Shown: positions 7,481-14,689 of the stretch, one piece after another
How positions within the stretch are numbered: position 1 is the stretch's first letter
Layout of the letters: every line of letters begins with the position of its first letter
Assembly (NCBI GenBank): GCA_964396965.1
Contig: CAYNGD010000025.1
Location: 1 to 23,572, forward strand
DNA length: 23,572 nt
Direction of reading: 5' to 3'
DNA from: JABMRW01 sp964396965
GTDB taxonomy: Bacteria; Chloroflexota; Dehalococcoidia; Dehalococcoidales; BS750m-G39
Notes under the pieces: model-generated
Database searches by the model: none
What the model was told of the DNA's origin: nothing
Seen by the model: only the letters and a program-made list of their open reading frames with translations
Made by a program: the position numbers and the translations under genes

Positions 7481-8683
7481 TTACTGAGCCATGAACTCTC
7501 CCGCATGGCTTCTGGCAGCCGGGTCCCGAGCCCATATCATCAGCACACCAACTACAAAGCTGAGAAGCGCTGGTATCAAAAATGGCGCAAATGTCACCGT
7601 TGAATGCCCTGTATAGTCAGCCACATAAGTTACAGTTATCGGACCGAGCACCATTCCGATATCACCGATAACCCGAAAGACCCCCATTGATGTGCCCAGT
7701 TTGTCTTTAGGGGCAACATCGGCAGGCCAGGCTGCAATGGCACCCTGAAGACCGGTAGCCAAGCCATAGAAAGCCATGATGCCGAAGAGGCCGGCTAAAC
7801 TTGTCTGCAGTGGGACCAGCAACACAACAACAGCACTCAAGAAGAGGCAACCCATGATAGGTTTTTTTCTTCCGATTTTATCTGAGAGCCAACCAGAGGG
7901 GAAGGTGCACAGAGAAGTAACAACAGCCGCCACCATCAGCGCGATTCCGATTTTGTCCTCGGACAAGCCCAGATTCAGATAGGCAAAGAGCGGAACGAGT
8001 GTCGAGCGCACACCGGCTCTGAGGAAGAAAAGCGCAAAAACCGAGCAGTTTACCAGAAGGAATGGGCCGTTCAATAAGATGCTGGGCACGTCTTTCAGTT
8101 GCACTTCGGGGTGTCTTTCATCTGGAGAACCCCTTGTCTCCTTTAACGGTATCGTAGCCATTAGACCGAGTAAAGCTAACGCGGCGTATAGAAAAAAGGG
8201 GGCATTAAGGCCGAAGCGAACGGCGCTGTAGCCACCGATAACAGGGCCAAAGGAAGTGCCCGCGAATATGAGCCCCGAATAAAGCGACATGTATCGGCCC
8301 CGGGACTTGCCGCTAGATATCTGTGCCAGCCAGGTCGTTGCTGAAGTTACGTAGAGAGCGGAACCCAGGCCTTCAAAAATACGTGCCAAGATTAACGTGG
8401 TATATTGGCTAGCTGTGCCGGCCACGATTGATGACAGGATTATCAACACCAGCCCGACTATCATGTTTCTTTTCCTGCCGAAACGGTCGGAGAGAAAGCC
8501 AGCCGGTATGTCCATTACCACGCGGGCCAAGGCAAATGCTGATATTGCCCATCCTATAAGCGCTACGGGGATAGAAAACGAAAGTGCATACTGAGGAAGA
8601 ACCGGCGAGATGACATTGAGGCCCAGATATACAAACCCGGAAACCAATGACAGGTTTAATACTACAAGTAGTCGCTGCCTCAT
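7481..8683 (-). CDS. MFS transporter
   Basis: A 400-residue integral membrane protein with about 12 hydrophobic segments in two six-helix halves. Motif A occurs in both halves: GFLSDRFGRKRN after TM2 and GWLSDKIGRKKP after TM8. The length is typical of drug/metabolite:H+ antiporters. It begins with ATG close to a TATGTA/TATAGA-like element and has no clear ribosome site, so the transcript may have a very short leader. It lies immediately inside direct repeat copy A and has no adjacent intact partner gene on its strand. The substrate cannot be predicted; efflux is only a guess from the family. Confidence 0.88.
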   Translation of the reverse strand: MRQRLLVVLNLSLVSGFVYLGLNVISPVLPQYALSFSIPVALIGWAISAFALARVVMDIPAGFLSDRFGRKRNMIVGLVLIILSSIVAGTASQYTTLILARIFEGLGSALYVTSATTWLAQISSGKSRGRYMSLYSGLIFAGTSFGPVIGGYSAVRFGLNAPFFLYAALALLGLMATIPLKETRGSPDERHPEVQLKDVPSILLNGPFLLVNCSVFALFFLRAGVRSTLVPLFAYLNLGLSEDKIGIALMVAAVVTSLCTFPSGWLSDKIGRKKPIMGCLFLSAVVVLLVPLQTSLAGLFGIMAFYGLATGLQGAIAAWPADVAPKDKLGTSMGVFRVIGDIGMVLGPITVTYVADYTGHSTVTFAPFLIPALLSFVVGVLMIWARDPAARSHAGEFMAQ

Positions 8684-8736
8684 CTATACATACTTAACAT
8701 ACTTATTCAGGCAAGTCTCTTCCTGACATGCCAATC

Positions 8737-8886
8737 TCATAATTCAATATTAATGACCATTTTGCTGGCCAGGCAGTTGACCCTCTCCTTGAGCCGAGCG
8801 TAGCTGTAGCGCTTGCCCTCAAAGGCGATGGCCGTTCTCTCCGGAACAAGCAGGGCGGCCAGGTCGAGAAACTCGGTTACCAGCAT
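8737..8886 (-). pseudogene. Truncated N-terminus of an AMP-dependent acyl-CoA synthetase
   Basis: A 49-codon reading frame begins MLVTEFLDLAALLVPERTAI and continues FEGKRYSYARLKERVNCLA, then diverges and stops. This is the characteristic N-terminus of the ANL acyl-CoA synthetase family, normally 500-560 residues. The start codon and an AAAGGGG site are retained, but the adenylation motifs and everything downstream are missing. It lies just upstream (in plus-strand terms) of the MFS start and is too short to be functional. I interpret it as a deletion remnant. Confidence 0.72.
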
Positions 8887-8915
8887 CTCTTTAGCCCCTT
8901 TTCAATCTTCGTTTT

Positions 8916-9128
8916 TTAGTCCGAAGAAGGAACAGGTCTGGGTTCCTGGGCTTGCATCTCCTGGTCGCAGCAGGTCAGCTTGCCTTCACCGGCTTTAGTA
9001 CATAGTATCTCAGTGCCGCAGATACCGACGTACTTTATCCTGACGGTTACCTCGCCGGGGGAGGGCTTGGGGTACGGCCGCTCCTGCTGCCTGATGGCTC
9101 TTACTCCTTCATAGACGGCAACTTTCAT
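8916..9128 (-). pseudogene. Truncated N-terminus of a zinc-dependent alcohol dehydrogenase (GroES domain)
   Basis: A 70-codon frame begins MKVAVYEGVRAIRQQERPYP and reaches the zinc-loop motif YVGICGTE at about residue 40, as in medium-chain alcohol/threonine/sorbitol dehydrogenases of about 340 residues. Similarity then ends abruptly and the frame closes after an unrelated 26-residue tail. The catalytic Cys of GICGTE is present, but the other zinc ligands and the NAD-binding domain are gone. A plausible ribosome site (AAGAGG) remains before the ATG. It is a gene remnant in the same patch as the ligase fragment. Confidence 0.7.
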
Positions 9129-9203
9129 AGTAACCTCTTGGTTTTAGCTGTGTACCCATATCATTGTGACGGCAGCCAGGCTTAATGTCAACAGATGGAG
9201 TAA

Positions 9204-9231
9204 TTGAACCGGGGTGAATAGGTAGTAGAAT
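9204..9231 (+). promoter_or_regulatory. Sigma-70-like promoter for the NTF2-like gene
   Basis: TTGAAC and TAGAAT are separated by 16 bases, with the -10 element about 32 bases before the ATG at 9264. It matches 4/6 and 5/6 consensus positions. Confidence 0.5.
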
Positions 9232-9263
9232 GTTTAATGCTAATCCCGGAGGAGGTGTTATTT

Positions 9264-9932
9264 ATGGAAGACGAAAAATACGAAGCACTATTGGCCAGGC
9301 TGGAAAAGGCCGAGAAAAATGCCCAGATAGCTAGAGACTGGGTAGAGATTGCTAACCTGCACGGGCGTTATAACCACCTTTGCCTGGGGCATTACTGGGA
9401 AAGAATCTGCGATGAGCTTTTTGCCCAGAAGACGCCTGGGGTCAAGGCGGAGATAGTCGAAAGCGGTGTCTTCCACGGTATTGAGGGGGTGAAAAAAGTC
9501 TTCATAGAAATGCTGGGCAAGCTCTACAACTACGAAGGGAACTGCGCCATTCATGAGCTGACCACACCGGTTATTCAGATACAGAAGGATATGAAGACAG
9601 CCAAAGGGATGTGGTTTCATATTGGTCTTAATACCTTTAACGACCCGGTCAAGGGTGTGATTCCCATCTGGCAGGTCATCAAGTATAACCATATATTTGT
9701 TAAGGAAGACGGTCAGTGGAAGTTCTGGGACTACCGCGCCCACCTGATGCTGCGCAGCTCCTATGAAAAAGGGTGGGTTGAAGAGCCGGTTATCCAGGGC
9801 AGTACCATCAAGGGTACAAAAGAAGCCGAAGCGCCCAAACCTGACGAGCCGACCAGTTTCCACCAGCCCTACCCCGGTAAGAGGGGGTACTGGCCTGGCC
9901 TGCCCCTGCCACCCGAATATATCGACCTCTAA
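9264..9932 (+). CDS. NTF2/SnoaL-like domain protein
   Basis: A 222-residue soluble protein with an N-terminal helix and coiled-coil-like start (KYEALLARLEKAEKNAQ), then the alpha+beta cone of the SnoaL/NTF2-like fold: IANLHGRYNHLCLGHYWERICDELF, a segment with VFHGIEGVKKVFIEML, and a strand ending DGQWKFWDYRAH. A proline-rich tail ends in LPLPPEYIDL. I chose the ATG at 9264 because ggaggagg lies 9-16 bases before it; an in-frame upstream ATG at 9237 has no such site. Members include ketosteroid isomerase-like enzymes, dehydratases and proteins of unknown role. These genes are common near CoA-ligase and flavin-oxidoreductase genes in Chloroflexota, which fits the remnants around it. The substrate is unknown. 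Confidence 0.85.
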   Translation: MEDEKYEALLARLEKAEKNAQIARDWVEIANLHGRYNHLCLGHYWERICDELFAQKTPGVKAEIVESGVFHGIEGVKKVFIEMLGKLYNYEGNCAIHELTTPVIQIQKDMKTAKGMWFHIGLNTFNDPVKGVIPIWQVIKYNHIFVKEDGQWKFWDYRAHLMLRSSYEKGWVEEPVIQGSTIKGTKEAEAPKPDEPTSFHQPYPGKRGYWPGLPLPPEYIDL

Positions 9933-9933
9933 G

Positions 9934-10130
9934 CTACCAGAGGCCGGTGGGCGGGCCACCGCCGGGCAGCCCCATGCGCTCCCGCCAGTACATGAGGCTG
10001 ATTTTCCATTGCCGTGTATGCCGCTGCCGATGACAACGACTCTCTTGCCAATCGGGAGCCAGAATCTGGTCAGCCACCGCAGTAGCCTCGGCCCGAAAAA
10101 CCTCAGGTAAGGTTTTACCCTTGAAGAAGC
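9934..10130 (-). pseudogene. Remnant of an NADH:flavin oxidoreductase (OYE/FadH-like) gene
   Basis: In one minus-strand frame about 10011-10124 reads KPYLRFFGPRLLRWLTRFW, then GKRVVVIGSGIHG. This resembles the stretch leading into the second Rossmann fold (GxGxxG) of 2-enoate reductase/2,4-dienoyl-CoA reductase-like flavoproteins. It has no start and is not continuous with the rest of the family. In a shifted frame the next 25 codons (ISLMYWRERMGLPGGGPPTG) run to a TAG at 9934-9936, whose origin I do not recognise. The 288-base gap between the NTF2-like gene and the tRNA therefore holds coding debris, not an intact gene. Confidence 0.5.
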
Positions 10131-10220
10131 GGCTCGTGAGAGGCTAGCCCAGCGTACTAGGGAAAGTCAAGAAGAAGTTATTTACTCCAATGCGTGGGGG
10201 GAGCCGTTCTAGCTCTTCAG

Positions 10221-10294
10221 TGGGCGATACTGGGCTCGAACCAGTGACCTCTGCGATGTCAACGCAGTGCTCTAACCAACTGAGCTAACCGCCC
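10221..10294 (-). tRNA. tRNA-Val (anticodon GAC)
   Basis: A complete cloverleaf reads on the minus strand: acceptor GGGCGGT/ATCGCCC (one G-U pair), D-arm GCTC...GAGC, anticodon arm CTGCG-TTGACAT-CGCAG with anticodon GAC, and T-arm ACTGG-TTCGAGC-CCAGT with discriminator A. CCA is not encoded. The 5' end is 15 bases after the symporter stop codon, so it may be cotranscribed with that gene. Confidence 0.95.
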
Positions 10295-10401
10295 ACAACT
10301 GCCATTCTACTAAACGCCTCTGCCAGCGTCAAGGCGCTGCCTTTTTAAGCGGTTATCGATGAGACTCACCAGGAAGAGGAGTACCCCGCTCAGCAGCAGG
10401 C
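10221..10401 (-). repeat. Direct repeat copy B (intact tRNA-Val plus symporter 3' end)
   Basis: This is the intact member of the pair described at 7268-7447. It covers the whole tRNA-Val, the 15-base spacer and the last 29 codons and stop of the symporter. The distance between matching bases of the two copies is 2,953-2,954. Confidence 0.9.
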
Positions 10402-11716
10402 TGCCCAGGTCCAGGTATTTTATCGCCATCAGCTTGCTCACCAGGGCCACCCCTCCCCCCCCGATGATGGCCGCCAGCGCCCCTACTGGGGTGACCTTCA
10501 GCTTATCTTTATAGAAGCCGGCCAGCACTGGCAGAATCAGGCCGGAGGTATAGACGGTGTAGGCGAAGAGCAGGGCGCTGATTACCCCCTTAAGCAGTAG
10601 TGCCAGCAGCAGGGAGAGCAGCCCCAGCCCCACTATCCCCCAGCGGGAGATAGCCAGAAGCTGCCCCGGCTTGAGGGAAGGCTTGAAGCGCCCAACTATG
10701 TCCACCGATAGTATTGTGCTGGCCGTCATCAGGCAGGTATCCGCCGAGGACATCACCGCGCTGAGCAGCGCCGCCAGGACGATGGCGCCAGCAACGGGCG
10801 GCAGCACCCCGTTGATGACGGCGGGGAAGGCCTGCTCCGGCGCAATTTTGGGGAAAAGGGCCGACGCCGCCATGCCGATGATGGTGATGGCCAGGGCGAA
10901 GGGGATGATAAGCGCTGCCGTCCAGAATACCGAGTTCCGGGCGGTTTTAGCGTCGCGGGCGCAGAATAGACGGGAGTACATGTCCGGCCCCACCACGTAG
11001 GTCAGCCCCACCAGCAGCAGCAACGAGGCCAGCTCGTAGCCGCCGAACTGGGGACCGACGGGGAAACTGAACCGCCCCGCCGGCAAAGACATCTCCAGTC
11101 CTTCCCATCCCCCTGCCTTTGACAGCACCAGACACAGGCCAGCAAAGATGCCGATGAAGATTATACCTATCTGAAAGACGTCGGTGCGGATGACGGCGTA
11201 CTGGCCACCCAGCATGGTGTAGCCAATTAAGATGACGCTGAAGATAATCATCCACAGCACCGGGCTGCCCAGCCCCAGCACGCTAACTATCGTCCCCGAG
11301 GCGACAATCTGGCCGGCGATAACCCCCAGCCAGGAAACGGCAATAAGGATTGAGGCCGCCAGGCTCAGGCGCTGGTCGTACTGCTTCTCCACCAGCTCGG
11401 GCAGGGTGTAGAGCCCGAACTCCCTCACCTTCCTGGCCAAGAAGACCCCCAGCACTATCAGCCCCAGGCTGCCCACCAGCAGCCACCACATGCCGGTAAG
11501 GCCCTGGGCAAAGCCCAGACCGGCCATGCCCACCGTGGCCGAGCCGCCAATGATGGTCGCGAGCAGCGAGCCGGTGATAAACAGTGAGGAGCCGCTCCGG
11601 CCGGCAACAAAGAAATTGTCCGCCCCCCTCGCCCGCCGTCGGCTGACCAGCCCGATGGCCACCATGGCGGCTAGGTAGATGACGATAACTATCAGCCCCA
11701 GCGTGTTGATATTCAT
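10310..11716 (-). CDS. Sodium:solute symporter (SSS family)
   Basis: A 468-residue membrane protein with about 13 transmembrane segments, of the SSS family (TC 2.A.21: PutP, PanF, SglT relatives). The N-terminal RRRARGADNFFVAGRS segment after TM1 and the GSLLATIIGGSATVGMAG segment of TM2 are typical. AALLSAVMSSADTCLMTAS is the conserved TM8 region, whose Ser/Thr residues help bind Na+. Members import proline, pantothenate, sugars, acetate and other solutes with Na+. The pan operon is 6 kb away, so pantothenate is only one possibility and I do not assign a substrate. The 3' end and following tRNA-Val are duplicated at 7268-7447. Confidence 0.92.
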   Translation of the reverse strand: MNINTLGLIVIVIYLAAMVAIGLVSRRRARGADNFFVAGRSGSSLFITGSLLATIIGGSATVGMAGLGFAQGLTGMWWLLVGSLGLIVLGVFLARKVREFGLYTLPELVEKQYDQRLSLAASILIAVSWLGVIAGQIVASGTIVSVLGLGSPVLWMIIFSVILIGYTMLGGQYAVIRTDVFQIGIIFIGIFAGLCLVLSKAGGWEGLEMSLPAGRFSFPVGPQFGGYELASLLLLVGLTYVVGPDMYSRLFCARDAKTARNSVFWTAALIIPFALAITIIGMAASALFPKIAPEQAFPAVINGVLPPVAGAIVLAALLSAVMSSADTCLMTASTILSVDIVGRFKPSLKPGQLLAISRWGIVGLGLLSLLLALLLKGVISALLFAYTVYTSGLILPVLAGFYKDKLKVTPVGALAAIIGGGGVALVSKLMAIKYLDLGSLLLSGVLLFLVSLIDNRLKRQRLDAGRGV

Positions 11717-11824
11717 TCTTTAAACGAGAGTCTCTCTAGTATGAGCTTTGCCCGGAGCGGGCAAAGAAGCCTGGCCACCCTTTATAGCGCTGGAGATTTG
11801 ATGGCAGGGTATCGCCCCCGGCGG

Positions 11825-12055
11825 CTATAGGGTTGGTTTCTGGCTGCCCAAGATAGTAATCTCTATGTTCTTGCCGCAGTGGGGGCAGGTGAGGCTGAAG
11901 TTAAGCGGCTGCTCCATCACCCTCTCGGCGACGGCGGTAACCATGGAGTCGATATTATCCAGGCGCTGGTCGAGCATATCAAGGCGCCGCTTAATCCGCT
12001 CGATGTTTAGCGTCTTTTCCTCTTCTGCCGTACCGGGATTATCCTTATCGGCCAA
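11825..12055 (-). CDS. Small protein with coiled coil and CxxC motif
   Basis: About 76 residues: an acidic start (ADKDNPGTAEEEK), a predicted coiled coil (IERIKRRLDMLDQRLDNIDSMVTAVAERVM) and a C-terminal CPHCGKNIEI. A single CPHC is half a zinc ribbon, so metal binding would need a dimer. I propose the TTG at 12055, preceded by GGGGGGTG. The frame is open up to 12181, but its upstream part (GGWVWEIKRSLKGVW) is encoded by the end of the inverted-repeat element and is unlikely to be native protein. I do not recognise a function. The gene is isolated between the symporter and the repeat element. Confidence 0.6.
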   Translation of the reverse strand: MADKDNPGTAEEEKTLNIERIKRRLDMLDQRLDNIDSMVTAVAERVMEQPLNFSLTCPHCGKNIEITILGSQKPTL

Positions 12056-12138
12056 GAGCGCACCCCCCAGGGAGATAGCTGGGATAATTATATTAGTTGC
12101 AGGACTCCGTGTCAAAGCCAGTTGTTTTGCTTCCCATA

Positions 12139-12296
12139 CCCCTTTTAACGAGCGTTTTATTTCCCATACCCACCCGCCCAAAAAGGCTTCGCCTCTTTAC
12201 ATCTCTTAACCCCACCCCCAAGAAGAAATTGATAGAAGTATAACTTCTATAGGGTGGGTTGGGTGAGAAGTAAAACGTAAGTTAAAAAATGGGGGG
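12139..12296. mobile_element. MITE-like terminal inverted repeat element, copy 1
   Basis: A non-coding element of about 158 bases. Its left end, CCCCTTTTAACGAGCGTTTT followed by ATTTCCCATACCCACCC, is repeated inverted at the right end (12251-12296, reverse complement CCCCCCATTTTTTAACTTAC followed by GTTTTACTTCTCACCCA). Both ends match the second element at 20154-20405 in opposite orientation. No transposase is encoded. It overlaps the apparent 5' extension of the CxxC protein frame and lies just upstream of the promoter for the EF-Tu-like gene. Exact boundaries and target duplication are uncertain. Confidence 0.7.
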
Positions 12297-12327
12297 TTGG
12301 GGATGGTAAAAACCCCTAAAACCTGTA

Positions 12328-12356
12328 TTGATTTCTTAAAATCGTAGGCATATACT
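12328..12356 (+). promoter_or_regulatory. Sigma-70-type promoter for the EF-Tu-domain-like gene
   Basis: TTGATT and TATACT are separated by 17 bases, matching 4/6 and 5/6 consensus. The -10 element ends 29 bases before the ATG at 12386. Confidence 0.65.
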
Positions 12357-12385
12357 GTGAGGTAACAAACCGAGGAGGTGCCCCT

Positions 12386-12640
12386 ATGCCGGAGGAAGAA
12401 GTTGGCAAGGTGAGTGACTTCTTTGCCCGTCCCGTGGTGGCCGGTATCGAGCTTACCGGCAGGCTTAAGGTGGGCGATAAGATCCATATCAGCGGCCATA
12501 CCACCGATATGGAGCTCATCGTCGACTCAATGCAGATTAACAATGTCAACGTCCAGGAAGCCAAGGCCGGGGACTCGGTTGGGATTAAGGTCACCGACCG
12601 GGTGAGGAGGGGGGATACCATATATAAGGTTACCGACTAG
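12386..12640 (+). CDS. Stand-alone EF-Tu domain II-like protein
   Basis: An 84-residue protein that is essentially one translation-factor beta barrel: VGKVSDFFARPVVAGIELTGRLKVGDKIHI, then NNVNVQEAKAGDSVGIKV and RRGDTIYKVTD. This is the pattern of domain 2 of EF-Tu/EF-1A/IF-2 GTPases without a G domain. A good ribosome site (gaggaggtg) fixes the start. Stand-alone copies are annotated as elongation factor-like proteins in Chloroflexota and archaea; their role is not known to me. In GTPases this domain binds the aminoacyl-tRNA end or the ribosome, so an RNA-linked role is conceivable but untested. It precedes the monooxygenase-fold gene by 44 bases. Confidence 0.85.
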   Translation: MPEEEVGKVSDFFARPVVAGIELTGRLKVGDKIHISGHTTDMELIVDSMQINNVNVQEAKAGDSVGIKVTDRVRRGDTIYKVTD

Positions 12641-12684
12641 GGCATTTGGCCGGCATCTTAAAAGGCTCGGCGGAGGTAAAGGAT

Positions 12685-12969
12685 ATGGTCAAGGTGCTGA
12701 TAGAGAGACACGTGCAGAAAGGCAAGGAAGGACTTTTGATTGACCTGCTGAACAAGCTGAGGATCGAGCTAATCCAGCAGCCGGGCTATATTTCCGGCGA
12801 GCTGCTCCAGAGCGTGGATGATAAGGCCACCTTTTTTGCCCTGAGCACCTGGTTCAGTACCCTTGACTGGAAATCGTGGCAGAACGACCCCCGGCGTCTG
12901 GCCATCGAGTCCAAGATTGATAAGCTGCTGACCGAATCGCCCAGGCTGACCGTGGCCATCGCCTTTTAG
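12685..12969 (+). CDS. Antibiotic biosynthesis monooxygenase (ABM)-fold protein
   Basis: A 94-residue protein of the dimeric alpha/beta-barrel ABM fold: MVKVLIERHVQKGKEGLL, QQPGYISGELLQS, and FFALSTWFSTLDWKSWQNDPRR. The ATG at 12685 is preceded by ggaggtaaagg, which decides the start over an upstream in-frame ATG. Family members include heme-degrading IsdG-type enzymes, quinone-forming monooxygenases and many proteins of unknown function. It is probably in one operon with the EF-Tu-like gene, and its stop is one base from the convergent ribH stop. A second, related protein is encoded at 21264-21560. Confidence 0.8.
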   Translation: MVKVLIERHVQKGKEGLLIDLLNKLRIELIQQPGYISGELLQSVDDKATFFALSTWFSTLDWKSWQNDPRRLAIESKIDKLLTESPRLTVAIAF

Positions 12970-12970
12970 T

Positions 12971-13438
12971 CTAGGCGATGTTTTTGAGCAGGTTGGCCAT
13001 CTCGATGGCTGCCGAGGCGGCCTTGAATCCTTGGTTCCCCTCTTTGGTCCCTGCCCGCTCGATGGCCTGCTCCAGGGTATCGGCGGTAATCATGCCATAG
13101 ATGACCGGCAGCCCCGTCTCCAGGCCCACCATGGCAATCCCCTTGGTCACCTCGGCGGCAATGTAGTCGAAGTGGGGCGTTCCTCCCCGGATTACCGCCC
13201 CCAGGCAGATAACGGCGTTGTAGCGGCCGGCCTGGGCCATTTTTTTGGCGACGACCGGGATTTCAAAGGAGCCCGGCACCCAGGCGACGTCGATATCCTC
13301 CGCTTTAACCCCGTGCCGAACCAGGGCGTCCTCCGCCCCATCCACCAGCCTTCTGGTGATAAAGTCGTTGAAACGGGAGGCAACCAGCCCGAACCTAAGC
13401 CCCTTGCCGACTAACATACCCTCGATAGGCTTGCTCAT
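12971..13438 (-). CDS. ribH: 6,7-dimethyl-8-ribityllumazine synthase
   Basis: A 155-residue enzyme that condenses 5-amino-6-ribitylamino-uracil with 3,4-dihydroxy-2-butanone 4-phosphate to form lumazine, the penultimate riboflavin step. Conserved stretches include LVASRFNDFITRRLVDGA, WVPGSFEIPVVAKKMA, ICLGAVIRGGTPHFDYIAAEVTKGI and a C-terminal GTKEGNQGFKAASAAIEMA. The His in the GGTPHFDYI segment is the family's catalytic histidine. The length is standard for the icosahedral or pentameric enzyme. It is the last gene of the ribD-ribE-ribBA-ribH operon, 17 bases after ribBA, with GGAGAAAAC before the ATG. Confidence 0.96.
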   Translation of the reverse strand: MSKPIEGMLVGKGLRFGLVASRFNDFITRRLVDGAEDALVRHGVKAEDIDVAWVPGSFEIPVVAKKMAQAGRYNAVICLGAVIRGGTPHFDYIAAEVTKGIAMVGLETGLPVIYGMITADTLEQAIERAGTKEGNQGFKAASAAIEMANLLKNIA

Positions 13439-13455
13439 TGTTTTCTCCTTATTTT

Positions 13456-14673
13456 TTAGTTATCGGAAGCCTCCGGTATTTGCAGCCGGTGGCCCAGCTT
13501 TTTCTGCTTGGTGGCCAGGTAGCGGCGGTTATAGGGGTTGGGGGTGGTGAGAATGGGTATCGTCTCCACAACCTCCAGCCCGTAGCCCTCCAGGCCGATG
13601 ACCTTCTTGGGGTTGTTGGTCAGTAGCTTGATCTGGTGTAGGCCGAGGTCGGCCAGAATCTGGGCGCCGATGCCGTAGTCACGCAGGTCGGAGGGGAAGC
13701 CCAGAGAGAGGTTGGCCTCCACCGTGTCCAGCCCCTGGTCCTGGAGGGCATAGGCGCGTATCTTGTTGTGGAAGCCAATGCCCCGCCCCTCCTGCCTCAT
13801 GTAGAGGAAGACCCCCCGTCCCTTTTTGGCGATGCTCTCCATAGCTAGGCCGATCTGCTCGCCGCAGTCGCAGCGCAGGCTGCCGAAGACGTCGCCGGTG
13901 AGGCACTCGCTGTGCACTCGCACCAGCACCGGCCCGCCATTATTGATATCACCCATCACCAGCGCTAGGTGCTCGTCGGGGTCGATATCGCTGCGGTAGG
14001 CGATGGCGGTAAACTCGCCGTACTTTGTCGGCAGCTTGGCCTCGGCCACCTTGCGCACCAGCTTCTCGTGGCGGCGGCGGTAGGCGATAAGGTCGGTGAC
14101 CGATATCATCTTGATGCCGAACTTGTCGGCCATTGCCTCAAGTTCGGGTCGCCGCGCCATCGAGCCGTCCTCGTTCATAATCTCGCAGATAACACCGGCG
14201 GGGTAAAGGCCGGCCAGCCGGGCCAGGTCGACGATGGCCTCGGTGTGTCCCGCTCGCACCAGCACCCCGCCCTCCCTGGCCCGCAGGGGGAAGATGTGCC
14301 CGGGCCGGGCCAGGTCTTCGGGCTTGGTCTGCGGGTCAATCATAACCCTGATGGTCTGGGCCCGGTCTGCCGCCGATATCCCGGTGCTAACACCGTATTT
14401 GGCGTCAACCGAGATGGTAAAGGCGGTGGTGAATTGAGAGGTGTTATGGCCCACCATCTGGGGAATCGCCAGTCTGTCCAGTCTTTCCCCGATGACCGGC
14501 AGGCAGATCAGGCCCCGGGCGTGCTTGGCCATGAAGTTAACCGCCTGGGTGGTCACCTTCTCCGCCGCCAGCGCCAAATCCCCCTCATTTTCCCGGTCCT
14601 GGTCATCAACGATGATGACAAACCGCCCCTGTTTTATATCCTCAACAACTTCAGTGATCTTGGCTAGACCCAT
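13456..14673 (-). CDS. ribBA: Bifunctional DHBP synthase / GTP cyclohydrolase II
   Basis: A 405-residue fusion that supplies both branches of riboflavin synthesis. Residues 1 to about 200 are 3,4-dihydroxy-2-butanone-4-phosphate synthase (acidic DDQDRENEGDL loop, RPGHIFPLRAREGGVLVRAGHTEA, CEIMNEDGSMARRPEL). About 205-405 is GTP cyclohydrolase II with the zinc motif C-x10-C-x-C (HSECLTGDVFGSLRCDCGEQ) and the RQEGRGIGFHNKIRAYALQD stretch. Key residues of both halves are present, so both activities are expected. It lies 16 bases after ribE. Confidence 0.96.
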   Translation of the reverse strand: MGLAKITEVVEDIKQGRFVIIVDDQDRENEGDLALAAEKVTTQAVNFMAKHARGLICLPVIGERLDRLAIPQMVGHNTSQFTTAFTISVDAKYGVSTGISAADRAQTIRVMIDPQTKPEDLARPGHIFPLRAREGGVLVRAGHTEAIVDLARLAGLYPAGVICEIMNEDGSMARRPELEAMADKFGIKMISVTDLIAYRRRHEKLVRKVAEAKLPTKYGEFTAIAYRSDIDPDEHLALVMGDINNGGPVLVRVHSECLTGDVFGSLRCDCGEQIGLAMESIAKKGRGVFLYMRQEGRGIGFHNKIRAYALQDQGLDTVEANLSLGFPSDLRDYGIGAQILADLGLHQIKLLTNNPKKVIGLEGYGLEVVETIPILTTPNPYNRRYLATKQKKLGHRLQIPEASDN

Positions 14674-14689
14674 ATCTTTTCTCCCTCTA

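Noticed and set aside
10201..10215. Intrinsic terminator after tRNA-Val
   Set aside because: GAGC/GCTC can form a short stem on the minus strand but there is no T-run, so support is insufficient.
7268..10401. Integrated phage or integrative element at tRNA-Val
   Set aside because: No integrase, excisionase or phage gene lies between the repeats, and the repeat is much longer than a normal att core; duplication or recombination explains it as well.
12056..12181. N-terminal extension of the CxxC protein to 118 residues
   Set aside because: This part is translated from the end of the inverted-repeat element and is unlikely to be native; a TTG with a G-rich site at 12055 is a better start.
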